Shown here piece after piece: positions 46,865 to 56,160 of a stretch of 64,000 nucleotides of DNA. The position numbers and the translations under genes are program-made. The notes under the pieces were generated by a model. That model made no database searches and was not told the origin of the DNA. It was given only the letters and a program-made list of their open reading frames with translations. This DNA comes from Ignavibacteriota bacterium (GTDB taxonomy: Bacteria > Bacteroidota > Ignavibacteria > Tepidaquicellales > Tepidaquicellaceae): positions 177,344 through 241,343 of the forward strand of contig JAPLFJ010000069.1 in assembly GCA_026390735.1 (NCBI GenBank). Reading direction: 5' to 3'. Positions within the stretch are counted from its first letter, which is position 1; every line of letters begins with the position of its first letter.

Positions 46865-47314
46865 TTACATCTCTTCTATTACTTTTCTTACTTTTGGACT
46901 GAATGTATATTTGTACTTACTCTTTCCGTAACTCATTTTCACTTCAAGTTTCGATGGCTCAAGTGATATAATATCCCAGACCATTTCGTTTTCAGTATCT
47001 TTGTCAAAGTAAATTGTTGTGCCGTCTTCCGACATTTCCCATTCTCCGTCTGTTGATTCATTTTCTTCCCAGTATGTGTATGACCCATCATCCCTGAAGT
47101 CGACAACTATCTCAAGTATATTTTCTTCAATTGATTTTTTGCCGTTCTCTATGAATTCTTCTATACCCCAGACTTTTACTAATGGATTGTCGCTTTGTGT
47201 GGTTATGGAATCTTGTGCAAAGTTGTTGCTTTGTGTGGTTGTGGTATCTTGTGCAAAAAGGTTCATTGTTATAAATATAAATAGTAAAGTTAGAACGATA
47301 TTAAATCTCATCAT
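46865..47314 (-). CDS. exported lipocalin-like protein
   Basis: A 149-residue protein with a signal peptide (MNLFAQ, residue about 22). A short direct repeat follows (FAQDTTTTQSNN / FAQDSITTQSDN), showing a local duplication. Residues about 45-149 form a small beta domain with the pattern VVDFRDDGSYTYW...GEWEMSEDGTTIYF, as in lipocalin-like domains of Bacteroidota. Function unknown. Confidence 0.78.
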   Translation of the reverse strand: MMRFNIVLTLLFIFITMNLFAQDTTTTQSNNFAQDSITTQSDNPLVKVWGIEEFIENGKKSIEENILEIVVDFRDDGSYTYWEENESTDGEWEMSEDGTTIYFDKDTENEMVWDIISLEPSKLEVKMSYGKSKYKYTFSPKVRKVIEEM

Positions 47315-47436
47315 CTGAATAACATATATATTAATTTCATTAAAAATAGGACATTTTTAACGATTATTCTATTCAAATTATCAGAACCTTACCCTTTATT
47401 TTAATATCTGAGGGGGATAAATTTATTATTCCTTTA

Positions 47437-47518
47437 AAACCCTGAAAGGGTTTAATATGAATAACCCCCGGCGAAGCCGGGGGTTATGATAATCAAAATC
47501 CAACCCCGAACGGGGTTG
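47437..47518. repeat. three adjacent palindromes (composite REP-like element)
   Basis: AAACCCT-GAA-AGGGTTT, then ATAACCCCCGGC-GAA-GCCGGGGGTTAT (perfect 12-bp stem), then CAACCCCG-AA-CGGGGTTG, all within 82 bases. The loops share GAA. It lies between the 3' end of the TonB receptor gene and the start of the lipocalin-like gene and may be an interspersed repeat; it could also end the receptor transcript. Confidence 0.8.
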
Positions 47519-47542
47519 AACAAATTATAGGCTGATTAATTC

Positions 47543-49936
47543 CTACAGCCCCACCTTCAGATTCAAATAGAAGTTCCTTTCCGCTGCCGGTATCCAGTAA
47601 GGTACACCGTATCCGTCAACACTTCCCGATGTCTCGTAAAGCCTGTCGAATATGTTATTCACTTTCAGCGATAGCTCAACCGAGTTTATGTATTTATGAG
47701 CATTTTTTAACTGAAGCGCAGGTATCACATCAAAAGACAGCCCCGCATTAAACACCGTGTACGCATTTATATACTTATCCACGTACCCCGCAACACTTCT
47801 TGCAGACGGATTCTTTATTTCGTTCTCGGAATTATCCAGATATTGTTTCCCGATGTGCTGTGCAGTTACGTAAAAGTTTAAACCAAAACTTGTGTTATAG
47901 TTCAAAGACAGGTTTGCGATGATACCAGGGTTCAAAAGTATTTTATTCCCCGAATAATCATTCCCGTAAAAAACATTTCCGACAGAATCCGCTCCGATAA
48001 CTTCCTTGTAATCCTTGAAATAATTATCCGACAGGTTTATGTTTCCCGATAAATAAAGATTCCTCAGCAGGTTCGACTTGCCCTGCTTTTCAAACGGATG
48101 CAGTTCGAAATCAAACTCGATTCCCTGATGTATCGATTTTCCTGCGTTGCCGTTTATCGGTTGTCCTACGTTGTCAAGCTGACCGTTACTCACAATTTCA
48201 TTGCTGAAGTTCATCAGATAGAAGTTCAGGTTTGCTTTCAGCATTGCCGATGTGTACCCGAAGCCAAGTTCATAGTTTAACATTTCCTCCGGCTTAACAA
48301 ACGGGTCTGTGTAAACATTGTTCACCGTATCTATCACTCTGAAGCCCGGCTTCGAATACGGGTCTTCGGCATTGTATATATCTTTCAGTCTTGGCTCTCT
48401 CTTTGCAATCGAAAAGTTTCCGAACGCGCGGAAGTTATCCGTGATGTTATAGTTCAGTCCGAAACGCGGAGTAAGAAAATTGTAATCCACGCTGAATGCA
48501 TAAGGTTTAAACTTGTCGTCCGATATGCTGTACCTGTGATACGCAAACTGCACGCCCACCATTCCCGTAAGCTTCTTTGTGATGTTGTAAACTTCGTTCG
48601 CAAAAAGCGAGAGGGAAGTTTTCTTTCCGCGGTAATAGTAGTACTGGTAATTGTCGGGAGTGCCCTGCGGCAGTGCGTTGCCGAAAGTTATTTCTCCGTA
48701 GTGTTCGGAATTGTGAAGCCTCGTCTCGCCTCCGATAACCAGCGTGCCTTTCTCGCCGTTGTGTTTTATCTGAACCTTCGGATACCAGCCGTAATCGTTG
48801 TTGTAAACGTAAAGGTTTGTAACCAAATCCGATTTGTCAATCATATATCCTTTTCCTGTTTCAAAATATAAAGTCCCGTCGGGATTGCGTCTGTAGTATG
48901 TTGAATTAAAAGCACCCGAATCAGTTGTGTAGTAAGGGTTTAATCTGAAGTACGATAAATCATACCCGTAATACGCAGGATAGTTTGTTACAAAGTAACC
49001 CTCGCCGCGCGTGTAGTTCAGTGTGTTCGAAACAAAAACATTTTTCGCCGCCTGTGTGTTGAAAACCAGTTCGTAATGCGGCTGATAGTAGTTGTCCGTT
49101 TCATTCGGGAAGTTCAGGAAGTTGTATTTCCTGTCTGTTCGTGCGTCGCCCGTAACTTTTCCGTCCAGATAATCTTTTGTAACCCCGATGTATGCAAGAT
49201 GGTTTTTAATAGGGCTTCCGTAAACGTTCAGCTTCAGCACAGAACTCGTGCCGAAAGTTTTTCCCGCACTCAGAAAGTACGACCAGTGGTCAGACCACGA
49301 AAGGTCTCTGTATCCGTCTGTTTTTGTTTTTGAAACCTTTCCGTAAAAGCCGAAGCCTCCGTCTGTGAGTCCCGACGAATATTCAAGCGCAAACCTTTTC
49401 GAATTGTAGTCTCCTATTCCCGCATCGAGGTTAAGGAATTTTCTGTCGAAAATGTTTACCGTCTGAATGTTTATCACTCCGCCAATGCCCGATGTGCCGT
49501 AAAGCGCCGTGCCAATGCCGCGCTGTATCTGAATGCTCTCGACAGACGATGTGATGTCCGAAAGGTCAACCCAGTAAACCTGATGGTCTTCTGCGTCGTT
49601 CTGCGGAACGCCGTTCATCAGAATCGAAACTCTTCTCTGGTCGAAACCGCGGATTGAAAAGTATGAGTATCCCACGGATGCACCCGATTCCGAGTATGCA
49701 TTGATGCTCGTGTTTCCGTTCAGGAACATCGGCAAATCCTGCATCCAGAATTTCTCGTCTATCTTTTCACGTCCGATGTTTTGAAAAGTGATTGGCGTCA
49801 CGCGGTCGATGCCGAGCAGTGCGTTCACGTCAATAGTTTCAGTCCTGAATTTAGAAGTGTCGGATTTGCCGGACTGCGCGCGCGAAACCGAGTTCAGGAT
49901 AAAGAATCCTGCTAATAACATTAAAAAGTATTTCAT
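47543..49936 (-). CDS. TonB-dependent outer-membrane receptor, TPP-riboswitch controlled
   Basis: A 797-residue receptor with a signal peptide (residues 1-20), a plug domain (SIRGFDQRRVSILMNGVPQND, GIGTALYGTSGIGGVINIQT, residues about 50-165) and a 22-strand-type barrel ending YLNLKVGL. The regular TonB box is probably TIDVNAL near residue 35. No carboxypeptidase-like N-terminal domain and no SusD partner are present. The TPP riboswitch and terminator in the leader indicate repression by thiamine diphosphate, so the likely cargo is thiamine or a precursor; TPP-controlled TonB receptors are known in Bacteroidota. The inner-membrane transporter is not in the window. Confidence 0.93.
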   Translation of the reverse strand: MKYFLMLLAGFFILNSVSRAQSGKSDTSKFRTETIDVNALLGIDRVTPITFQNIGREKIDEKFWMQDLPMFLNGNTSINAYSESGASVGYSYFSIRGFDQRRVSILMNGVPQNDAEDHQVYWVDLSDITSSVESIQIQRGIGTALYGTSGIGGVINIQTVNIFDRKFLNLDAGIGDYNSKRFALEYSSGLTDGGFGFYGKVSKTKTDGYRDLSWSDHWSYFLSAGKTFGTSSVLKLNVYGSPIKNHLAYIGVTKDYLDGKVTGDARTDRKYNFLNFPNETDNYYQPHYELVFNTQAAKNVFVSNTLNYTRGEGYFVTNYPAYYGYDLSYFRLNPYYTTDSGAFNSTYYRRNPDGTLYFETGKGYMIDKSDLVTNLYVYNNDYGWYPKVQIKHNGEKGTLVIGGETRLHNSEHYGEITFGNALPQGTPDNYQYYYYRGKKTSLSLFANEVYNITKKLTGMVGVQFAYHRYSISDDKFKPYAFSVDYNFLTPRFGLNYNITDNFRAFGNFSIAKREPRLKDIYNAEDPYSKPGFRVIDTVNNVYTDPFVKPEEMLNYELGFGYTSAMLKANLNFYLMNFSNEIVSNGQLDNVGQPINGNAGKSIHQGIEFDFELHPFEKQGKSNLLRNLYLSGNINLSDNYFKDYKEVIGADSVGNVFYGNDYSGNKILLNPGIIANLSLNYNTSFGLNFYVTAQHIGKQYLDNSENEIKNPSARSVAGYVDKYINAYTVFNAGLSFDVIPALQLKNAHKYINSVELSLKVNNIFDRLYETSGSVDGYGVPYWIPAAERNFYLNLKVGL

Positions 49937-49950
49937 AGTCTTACCGCAAA

Positions 49951-50004
49951 TAAAAAACGCTTAAACTTTTTCTGAACCTGAAAATGTGAAAAAATTTAAG
50001 CGTT
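49951..50004 (-). terminator. riboswitch expression-platform terminator
   Basis: On the minus strand AACGCTTAAA pairs with TTTAAGCGTT, extended inside by a T-rich/A-rich stem, and is followed by six T. It lies between the TPP aptamer and the receptor start codon, so ligand binding should cause premature termination. Confidence 0.85.
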
Positions 50005-50021
50005 GAATTAACCTTTGTAAA

Positions 50022-50101
50022 TTCCTACGCCGGCATTATCCGTGTCAGGTTCCAAGGGTTTGATCTCAGCATCTCCGTTTAGTTCGGAGCAGCACCCCCT
50101 T
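50022..50101 (-). promoter_or_regulatory. TPP (thiamine diphosphate) riboswitch, THI element
   Basis: Read on the minus strand, the sequence runs GGGGTGCTGCTCCG, then GATGCTGAGATCAAACCC, then TTGGAACCTGACACGGATAA, then TGCCGGCGTAGGAA. These are the conserved THI-box blocks (CTGAGA, ACCC..GAACCTGA, GGATAATGCC-GCGTAGG) in the right order and spacing; the P3 arm is CTCCGAACTAAACGGAG. It is upstream of the TonB receptor. Confidence 0.97.
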
Positions 50102-50199
50102 ATAATATATATTTCTAAAGAACTATTACAAACTTACACGTTTTATACTGTATATGCAAGTCGTGTAGTGAAGATTGATTTTGTTTATTTTATCATAAG

Positions 50200-50250
50200 T
50201 CCGCCAAAAAGATGGCGGATTTCTGATTAAGTAACTATCGTTACTTAATC
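50200..50250. terminator. two hairpins downstream of the propeller gene
   Basis: TCCGCC/GGCGGA at 50200-50219, and GATTAAGTAAC/GTTACTTAATC at 50225-50250 overlapping the stop codon. They may end the minus-strand T9SS transcript; T runs are short. Confidence 0.45.
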
Positions 50251-51497
50251 ATCAACATTTTTCTTGTTTCGCTATATCCATTGGTAATGAGTTTGTAGAA
50301 ATAGACTCCGCTGTTTAGTCTGGAGCCGTCGAACGACACTTCATACGTTCCGGGTTTTAGCGATTCGTTCACGAGTGTTTGCACTTCGCGACCCTGAATA
50401 TCATAAACTTTTAGAACCACTTTGTCATTCCCTGATGTTCCTACAGGGAATCCATTGATAACATCAAATCTAATCTTCGTTGTAGGATTGAACGGGTTTG
50501 GATAGTTTTGTGATAGTGAATACTTTGCCGGGATTTCCGTACCGATATTTTTTATGCCGATTGCTTCTGTTTGTGAGCGACGAAAAACGGACTGTCCTTG
50601 TGTTCCAGCAAAGATATAATTGTTTGAAATTAATAATGCTGCAACATTTGGAATAGTATTGAATCCCTGATTTTTATTTATCCAACTTGTGCCATTATTA
50701 GTCGATAAAAATACACCGACAAGTGTTCCCGCAAATAGGTTTGTTCCTGAAACGGCTAGTGACCAAACAACTGAATTATACGTTAATCCGTTATTGACCG
50801 AATCCCATATTGTACCGCTATTTGTTGATAAAAACACACCACGGTTACCTGTTCCCGTAAAATAATTTGTTCCGAAAACAGCAAAAGCAACAAATTCATT
50901 ACTATTAGGTAATCCGTTTATGACCCTTGACCAAGTTATTCCGTTATTTGAGGATAAAAATAATTTGGTATGAGTACCTGCAAATAGTTTTGTTCCAGTA
51001 ACCGCAATAAAATAAACCAATGGATCAGTTAATCCGTTATTAATCGAAGTCCAGTTTGTACCATTGTTTGTTGATAAAAATGCGCCGCCATCTGTCGCGG
51101 CAAAAAGGTTTATTCCTGAAACTGTAAGTCCGTTAACATATAGATTCGTTAACCCGTTATTTACCGCGATCCAAGTGTTTCCGTTATTGGTTGATAAGAA
51201 TACTCCGCCATCAGTTCCTGCAAATAAATTTGTTCCTGAAATTGCAATTGCATTAACATTTAGATTTGTTAATCCGTTATTAACAGCAATCCAGTCTGTG
51301 CCGTAATTTGTTGACAAAAATACTCCGCTGGCATTTGTTCCTGCAAAAATGTTTGTCCCTGAAACTGCCAGTGCTCTAACATCTTTATTATTCCCCATCC
51401 CATTAGATATCTGCACCCACTGGCTAACACAATTATTTATTAAAAAAGAAGAATTAAGAAAAAGAGCAAGAACAATTAGTAAAGTTTTTCTTTTCAT
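50241..51497 (-). CDS. T9SS-secreted repeat protein (sialidase/BNR-like propeller)
   Basis: A 418-residue secreted protein: signal peptide, then about seven repeats of roughly 40 residues on the pattern SGTNLFAGT-GGVFLSTNNG-SWIAVNNGLTN, which should close as a beta-propeller. The C-terminal 90 residues are a type A T9SS sorting domain (YSLSQNYPNPFNPTTKIRF, YDIQGREVQTLVN, SGVYFYKLI). The repeats are highly alike, indicating recent internal duplication. The sorting-domain DNA is nearly the same as that of the neighbouring gene at 51570-52859. Function unknown, likely surface or secreted binding. Confidence 0.88.
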   Translation of the reverse strand: MKRKTLLIVLALFLNSSFLINNCVSQWVQISNGMGNNKDVRALAVSGTNIFAGTNASGVFLSTNYGTDWIAVNNGLTNLNVNAIAISGTNLFAGTDGGVFLSTNNGNTWIAVNNGLTNLYVNGLTVSGINLFAATDGGAFLSTNNGTNWTSINNGLTDPLVYFIAVTGTKLFAGTHTKLFLSSNNGITWSRVINGLPNSNEFVAFAVFGTNYFTGTGNRGVFLSTNSGTIWDSVNNGLTYNSVVWSLAVSGTNLFAGTLVGVFLSTNNGTSWINKNQGFNTIPNVAALLISNNYIFAGTQGQSVFRRSQTEAIGIKNIGTEIPAKYSLSQNYPNPFNPTTKIRFDVINGFPVGTSGNDKVVLKVYDIQGREVQTLVNESLKPGTYEVSFDGSRLNSGVYFYKLITNGYSETRKMLMIK

Positions 51498-51532
51498 AGT
51501 TTTATAAGTTTAGATTTATATTCTTTTAAAAT

Positions 51533-51559
51533 TTCTTCCCAAGCAGAGCTTGGGAAGAA
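51533..51559 (-). terminator. terminator between the two T9SS propeller genes
   Basis: A perfect 12-bp inverted repeat (TTCTTCCCAAGC / GCTTGGGAAGAA) with a 3-base loop, 10 bases after the stop of the upstream minus-strand gene; the minus strand continues AAATTTTAAAAG, a weak T tract. Confidence 0.75.
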
Positions 51560-51569
51560 ATGCTAAGGA

Positions 51570-52859
51570 TTATTTTATTAGTAACATTTTCTTTGTTTCG
51601 GTGAAGCCTTTCGTAATCAGTTTGTAGAAATAAACTCCGCTGTTTAGCGATGAACCGTCGAATGATACTTCATACGTTCCGGGCTTAAGCGATTCGTTCA
51701 CGAGTGTTTGCACTTCTCGACCCATAATATCATATACTTTCAATACCACTTTGTCATTCCCGAATGCTCCTATCGGGAATCCATTAGCAACATCAAAACG
51801 GATTTTTGTTGTTGGATTGAACGGGTTGGGATAGTTTTGTCCCAGAGAAAAGCCGGTAGCATTACTTATGTTACTTACTACCGATAAAACAGGGCTTCCG
51901 CCTGTTTCTGTGTATAGTATTCTTCCAACAGCACCTACAACCCAGCCAGTGTCATGATTATAAAAATGTATTCCATGCAGATATGTTGATCCAAATTGAG
52001 AAGTGTTTTCCTGCCGCCAGTTATAACCTCCGTTTGTGGTTTTGTAAAGCATATTATATGAGCCACAACTGAACCCTGTATTCTCGTCGAGAAAACATAA
52101 TGCATAGCTCTCATCCATTCCGTATATTCTCGCTACACTATCCCACGTAATTCCAAAATTAGTTGTTTTGTATAATTTACTATTTTGAACACCAATGACA
52201 AATCCGGTATTATTATTAATAAAAGAAAATTTATCAAAATCTGCTGACTGATTCGCAACAGGTACATTAATTGTGTACCAGCTAAATCCTCCATCAGTTG
52301 TTCTGAACATTGCGGCGGTTTCACCGCAAGCAAGCCCTTCCAATTCATTCCTGAAATAAATATCATACATAAAACCCGCCGGTACATTAATAGAGTCCAG
52401 AGTCAAACCGCCGTTCGTGGTTTTATAAATTGTTTGTAACGTTCCGCATATCCAGCCTGTATTAGGATTTATAAAGTATGTTGACCAATAACTATGCAAT
52501 GTCGGTACCGGACCATTCCTTAATATTTGCCAATTTGTACCGCCGTTTGTTGTTTTTAAGAATGTATCGAATAACCCTGCGGCATAGACAATATTTGAAT
52601 CTACAATTGTCAGCCCTCTTATTTCTTTGCTTGCAAGATTGGTAATCTGAACAACCCAGTTTAAACCGCCGTTTGTTGTTTTAACTATAGTTCCATTCGT
52701 TCCCGATACCCAGCCTGTGTTCTTATTCAAAAACCTAATATTTAGGAAATGCGCTGATGTATTAGAAGCCTGTAATATCCATTGAGAATAACCATTTATA
52801 TAAAACAGCAATATTAATACTGATAATAAGAAACTATGTATTAAATTTTTAATTCTCAT
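51570..52859 (-). CDS. T9SS-secreted YCF48-like propeller protein
   Basis: A 429-residue protein: signal peptide (YINGYSQW), about seven repeats of the K-T-T-N-G-G-x-N-W / F-x-N-x-N-T-G-W type, and a T9SS type A sorting domain (SLGQNYPNPFNPTTKIRF, YDIMGREVQTLVN, ETKKMLLIK). The repeats resemble the frameshifted protein at 16-18 kb. It lies 8 bases downstream of the metzincin gene in the same direction, so it is probably co-transcribed with it. Ligand or role unknown. Confidence 0.88.
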   Translation of the reverse strand: MRIKNLIHSFLLSVLILLFYINGYSQWILQASNTSAHFLNIRFLNKNTGWVSGTNGTIVKTTNGGLNWVVQITNLASKEIRGLTIVDSNIVYAAGLFDTFLKTTNGGTNWQILRNGPVPTLHSYWSTYFINPNTGWICGTLQTIYKTTNGGLTLDSINVPAGFMYDIYFRNELEGLACGETAAMFRTTDGGFSWYTINVPVANQSADFDKFSFINNNTGFVIGVQNSKLYKTTNFGITWDSVARIYGMDESYALCFLDENTGFSCGSYNMLYKTTNGGYNWRQENTSQFGSTYLHGIHFYNHDTGWVVGAVGRILYTETGGSPVLSVVSNISNATGFSLGQNYPNPFNPTTKIRFDVANGFPIGAFGNDKVVLKVYDIMGREVQTLVNESLKPGTYEVSFDGSSLNSGVYFYKLITKGFTETKKMLLIK

Positions 52860-52867
52860 TCTTTATA

Positions 52868-55321
52868 TTACTTTAATAAAATCATTTTCTTTGTAATAAC
52901 ATTATTACCTGCTCTAATTCTGTAAAAGTAAACACCTGACGATAAATTACCCGCATTAAATTCTATAATATATTCACCTGCTTTTTTATACTCATTCACA
53001 AGGTGCTGAATTTCTCTCCCCGAAATATCGTATATCGTAATATTAACATTTCCGTTAAAAGGAACAACATATTTAAAACGTGTTGATGGATTAAAAGGGT
53101 TCGGGAAGTTTTGAGAAATATCAAATTTCAATTCTTTATTTATTCCAAAATTATCACCAGCTTCCCCTTCTTTGTTGCCATTATCAGAAATTCCTTCTGT
53201 TCCAACAAAATCAGAATAAACGGAATATTTCCCTGTATTATCAACTGCTTTAACTTTATATCTAATTGGATATGGAACACCATAAGGCGGTCTATCAAAA
53301 TTGGCGCAATCATATTCGTTCACAGCATAATCAATAAAACATGCTGTATCCGTTGGGAGAATATCTACTTGAGCATAAGTTTGATAATATCCGGGTATGC
53401 CAGTCATATCAGGTTGGGTTGCTTTGTATACTATATATTTTAGCTTCCCTGTTAGTGGATTTGGCATATCGGGTTCAATGTTATGCTCCCAAACAACTCT
53501 CGGATGACAAATAGAAGTATCATTCGGGTAATACTCTTCAATTTTAATCCCCATCGGTCTTGATGGTGGAGTTAAATAGAGTATTTGACTTTCCGACAAA
53601 TTTCTATCTGGTTTATATACATAAAAATCAATACCACTGCTACTTTCGCCCGTTATATAAATATAAATTCTGTCACTATTTGTTTCGCTAAACCAGTTTA
53701 TAGTTGATGGACTAGAATATGGTGAAAATATATTATTATATTCTAATCCCCAAGCGTCCCATCTATCTCCGCAAAATGCTCTGGTTGTATATTTCTCTCT
53801 AATATTCGTATAAATTTTATCAGTTCCGAAAAGACCGAAACTTGCTTGCTTTTGACCAATTCCGCCCCAATTATTATACAGTGTATTGTTGTAATAACCG
53901 GATACACTTTTTCCATCAGCATTTGACAAAGAACCAGTTGAAACATCATTTGCACCTCTAACAACAGAATTTTGTTTGAAAAATGGCAATGGTTGTGGAC
54001 CCCAATCTGGTTCGAATATTCCCTCAGATTCCCAATTAAATAAACCGTCTGCACACTCTAAATCACTACCTTTAAAATACGGGTGATCATTAAAATGGTA
54101 TATATAAAGTCCTTTACCATAATCTGCACTTTCTGCAGTATCACCAAGCATTATCCTATCATATTTTAAAACTTTATTCCTTAATGCCAATAAAAAGTAG
54201 TCAGGATTATAATAAGAATCAAAAAGAGGAATTTTTAACACTTGCATAGTGTCATTATTATCTCTTGATGAGAAATCATTTAAATGGTTAATTTGATTAT
54301 AGAGCACGTTTTTAAAACCTCCATATCCTAACTTTAATGTCTCCCACGGGCTAAATCGTGCATCAGGACCGGTTACGAAAGTGTTAGATTCACCCATCAT
54401 TAAACCATAATTATTATGAAAAATAAACCCAAGATAATGTCCTAACTCGTGTGCCTGAGTTCCAAGAAATCTAATTTTAGAAAATGGTGCTTGTGGTACT
54501 TTTTGTTGCTGCCCTGTTGTAAATGTAACTCCTGAACCATAAACACCCGAGCGCGCATTTATTATAAATCCATTTGATAAAGTATCTGACATACCTTTAT
54601 TTGATTGATATAAGTATGCAATACTACCGGGTGTTAACGATATTAAACTATCCTGTTCCCTTATATTATCCCGCCAAACCCTGTGAACAACATACATCAT
54701 ATCAATAATATTATCAACACTTCCATACCCAAAGGTATCATTTGCTTGGTCATAATACCATTTTTCAAATGATGGCCAATCAATTCCGGGATATTCAACT
54801 AAAGCCGAATAAATATCGGAATTAAGTTGATTCATCCCGCCTCTATGCTGATAATGGGATGAATCATAGGGCAAAATTATATTAACCGTTTTACCAAGAA
54901 CATGAAAATTCCCACGGGATATTTCCATAAAATAATCACTTATACACTCTGTATTTTCGTTGTAAGCATTCCACCACTCGTTTCCATAATTGTTATTTCT
55001 AACATTAGCAAATAGTGAATCCTTAAAAATTGGTGCCTGCTGTGCAGGCCAGTTTACATCGTTTGCATAAGTAGAATCATTTTTGAACTGAACAAAAACT
55101 GTAAGAATTCTAAATACAGAATACTGATTTGTATTCAGATAATTGTTTGTTCTTTCTGGTTTAAATCGTCCCCCAGGCAGGAAAAGATTTCCTTCAAAAG
55201 GATTTGTAATACTCTCACAATTTATCCATCCGTTAGGATCCAATGGTTGTGAATTTATACTTGATATAAAAATTAATAGAAAACAAATAAGGGAAGAAAA
55301 ATGTAATTTCAACTTTTTCAT
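52868..55321 (-). CDS. T9SS-secreted metzincin-type zinc metalloprotease (M6-like)
   Basis: An 817-residue secreted protein starting at the ATG at 55321; GGAG lies five bases upstream, and a GTG two codons earlier is less likely. After a signal peptide come an N-terminal segment (TVFVQFKNDS, CISDYFMEISRGNFHV) typical of M6-type peptidases and the zinc motif HELGHYLGFIFH (HExxHxxGxxH) at about residues 288-300. A fibronectin-like region (PSRPMGIKIEEY, about 590-700) precedes the T9SS sorting domain (QNFPNPFNPSTRFKYV, YDISGREIQHLVN). It is probably an extracellular protease for protein breakdown; substrate unknown. Confidence 0.88.
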   Translation of the reverse strand: MKKLKLHFSSLICFLLIFISSINSQPLDPNGWINCESITNPFEGNLFLPGGRFKPERTNNYLNTNQYSVFRILTVFVQFKNDSTYANDVNWPAQQAPIFKDSLFANVRNNNYGNEWWNAYNENTECISDYFMEISRGNFHVLGKTVNIILPYDSSHYQHRGGMNQLNSDIYSALVEYPGIDWPSFEKWYYDQANDTFGYGSVDNIIDMMYVVHRVWRDNIREQDSLISLTPGSIAYLYQSNKGMSDTLSNGFIINARSGVYGSGVTFTTGQQQKVPQAPFSKIRFLGTQAHELGHYLGFIFHNNYGLMMGESNTFVTGPDARFSPWETLKLGYGGFKNVLYNQINHLNDFSSRDNNDTMQVLKIPLFDSYYNPDYFLLALRNKVLKYDRIMLGDTAESADYGKGLYIYHFNDHPYFKGSDLECADGLFNWESEGIFEPDWGPQPLPFFKQNSVVRGANDVSTGSLSNADGKSVSGYYNNTLYNNWGGIGQKQASFGLFGTDKIYTNIREKYTTRAFCGDRWDAWGLEYNNIFSPYSSPSTINWFSETNSDRIYIYITGESSSGIDFYVYKPDRNLSESQILYLTPPSRPMGIKIEEYYPNDTSICHPRVVWEHNIEPDMPNPLTGKLKYIVYKATQPDMTGIPGYYQTYAQVDILPTDTACFIDYAVNEYDCANFDRPPYGVPYPIRYKVKAVDNTGKYSVYSDFVGTEGISDNGNKEGEAGDNFGINKELKFDISQNFPNPFNPSTRFKYVVPFNGNVNITIYDISGREIQHLVNEYKKAGEYIIEFNAGNLSSGVYFYRIRAGNNVITKKMILLK

Positions 55322-55490
55322 GATCACTCCATTTAATTTTAAAAAGTTAGTTTATTTAAAGCTATCTTTCAAATTACAAATAGTTAAGATTAAAATAATT
55401 TATTGAACCATTTCATAATATACTTTTCTATATTTATTAATTATTGGATTATCTCTTTTATTATCAATATACTTTCACACAACTTAAATC

Positions 55491-55518
55491 CTCCTTCCCT
55501 GTTTTCACAGGGAAGGAG
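55491..55518 (-). terminator. hairpin after the fibronectin III-like gene
   Basis: A perfect 11-bp stem (CTCCTTCCCTG / CAGGGAAGGAG) with a 6-base loop, 15 bases after the minus-strand stop; no long T run, so it may also act only as an RNA end structure. Confidence 0.65.
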
Positions 55519-55533
55519 TGAATAATAAATGTG

Positions 55534-56160
55534 TTACGGGACTATCTTTGTTGCCGGATCGCTCCATGCACTTCTGCCTGCCGCGCCCACTGCTGCAACG
55601 CGCACCCAGCAGCGGCTTCCGCTTACAAGGTTTGGAATGATGCAGGTAGATTTTGTTGTGGTTATTGCATCTTTCCAGTCGCCTTCCTTTACAGGGTCGA
55701 CGATGTTTATTTGCCACACATAAGTTTTTGCACCTTTCACGTTCTCACAGCTCGGGTCAACTTCGCCTGCGTTGTCGCCGGTTGTGATTCCGCAATTTTG
55801 AGGCTGCGGAAGTGTTCCGACCGGTGTGCCTTTTGATGCAGGTGTCATACCCGCACTTTCGATTATTGCAACATCACCGTCCGCCGTAATTTCGACGGAG
55901 TTTGCAAGTTTTGTGAGAATTGAATCTAGTGCTTTTTCCTCCTGATTCTGAATGGCTGTCATTTCTTTTGAAGTTGCCTTTGCAGAATCGGCTTTGGTTT
56001 TTGCTGTTTCTGTTTTTACGATTTGTGCCGTAACGTCAGCCAAAGGAGGAACGGTTGTTGGGAAGTGTGCATTGCCTGTCATCTTTTGAACGATCATTTT
56101 GGCTTTTGCAATCTTGTCCATTATGGGCATGTGTGAAAGCCCTAAACTAATTTTAAGCAT
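55534..56160 (-). CDS. fibronectin type III-like protein
   Basis: A 208-residue protein without a signal peptide. The N-terminal half (residues 1-95) is helical and Lys/Ala/Thr-rich; the C-terminal half has strands ending VSGSRCWVRVAAVGAAGRSAWSDPA, the usual end of a fibronectin III domain. This two-part protein type is common in Bacteroidota. Its base composition is richer in G/C than the surrounding DNA. Function unknown. Confidence 0.75.
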   Translation of the reverse strand: MLKISLGLSHMPIMDKIAKAKMIVQKMTGNAHFPTTVPPLADVTAQIVKTETAKTKADSAKATSKEMTAIQNQEEKALDSILTKLANSVEITADGDVAIIESAGMTPASKGTPVGTLPQPQNCGITTGDNAGEVDPSCENVKGAKTYVWQINIVDPVKEGDWKDAITTTKSTCIIPNLVSGSRCWVRVAAVGAAGRSAWSDPATKIVP

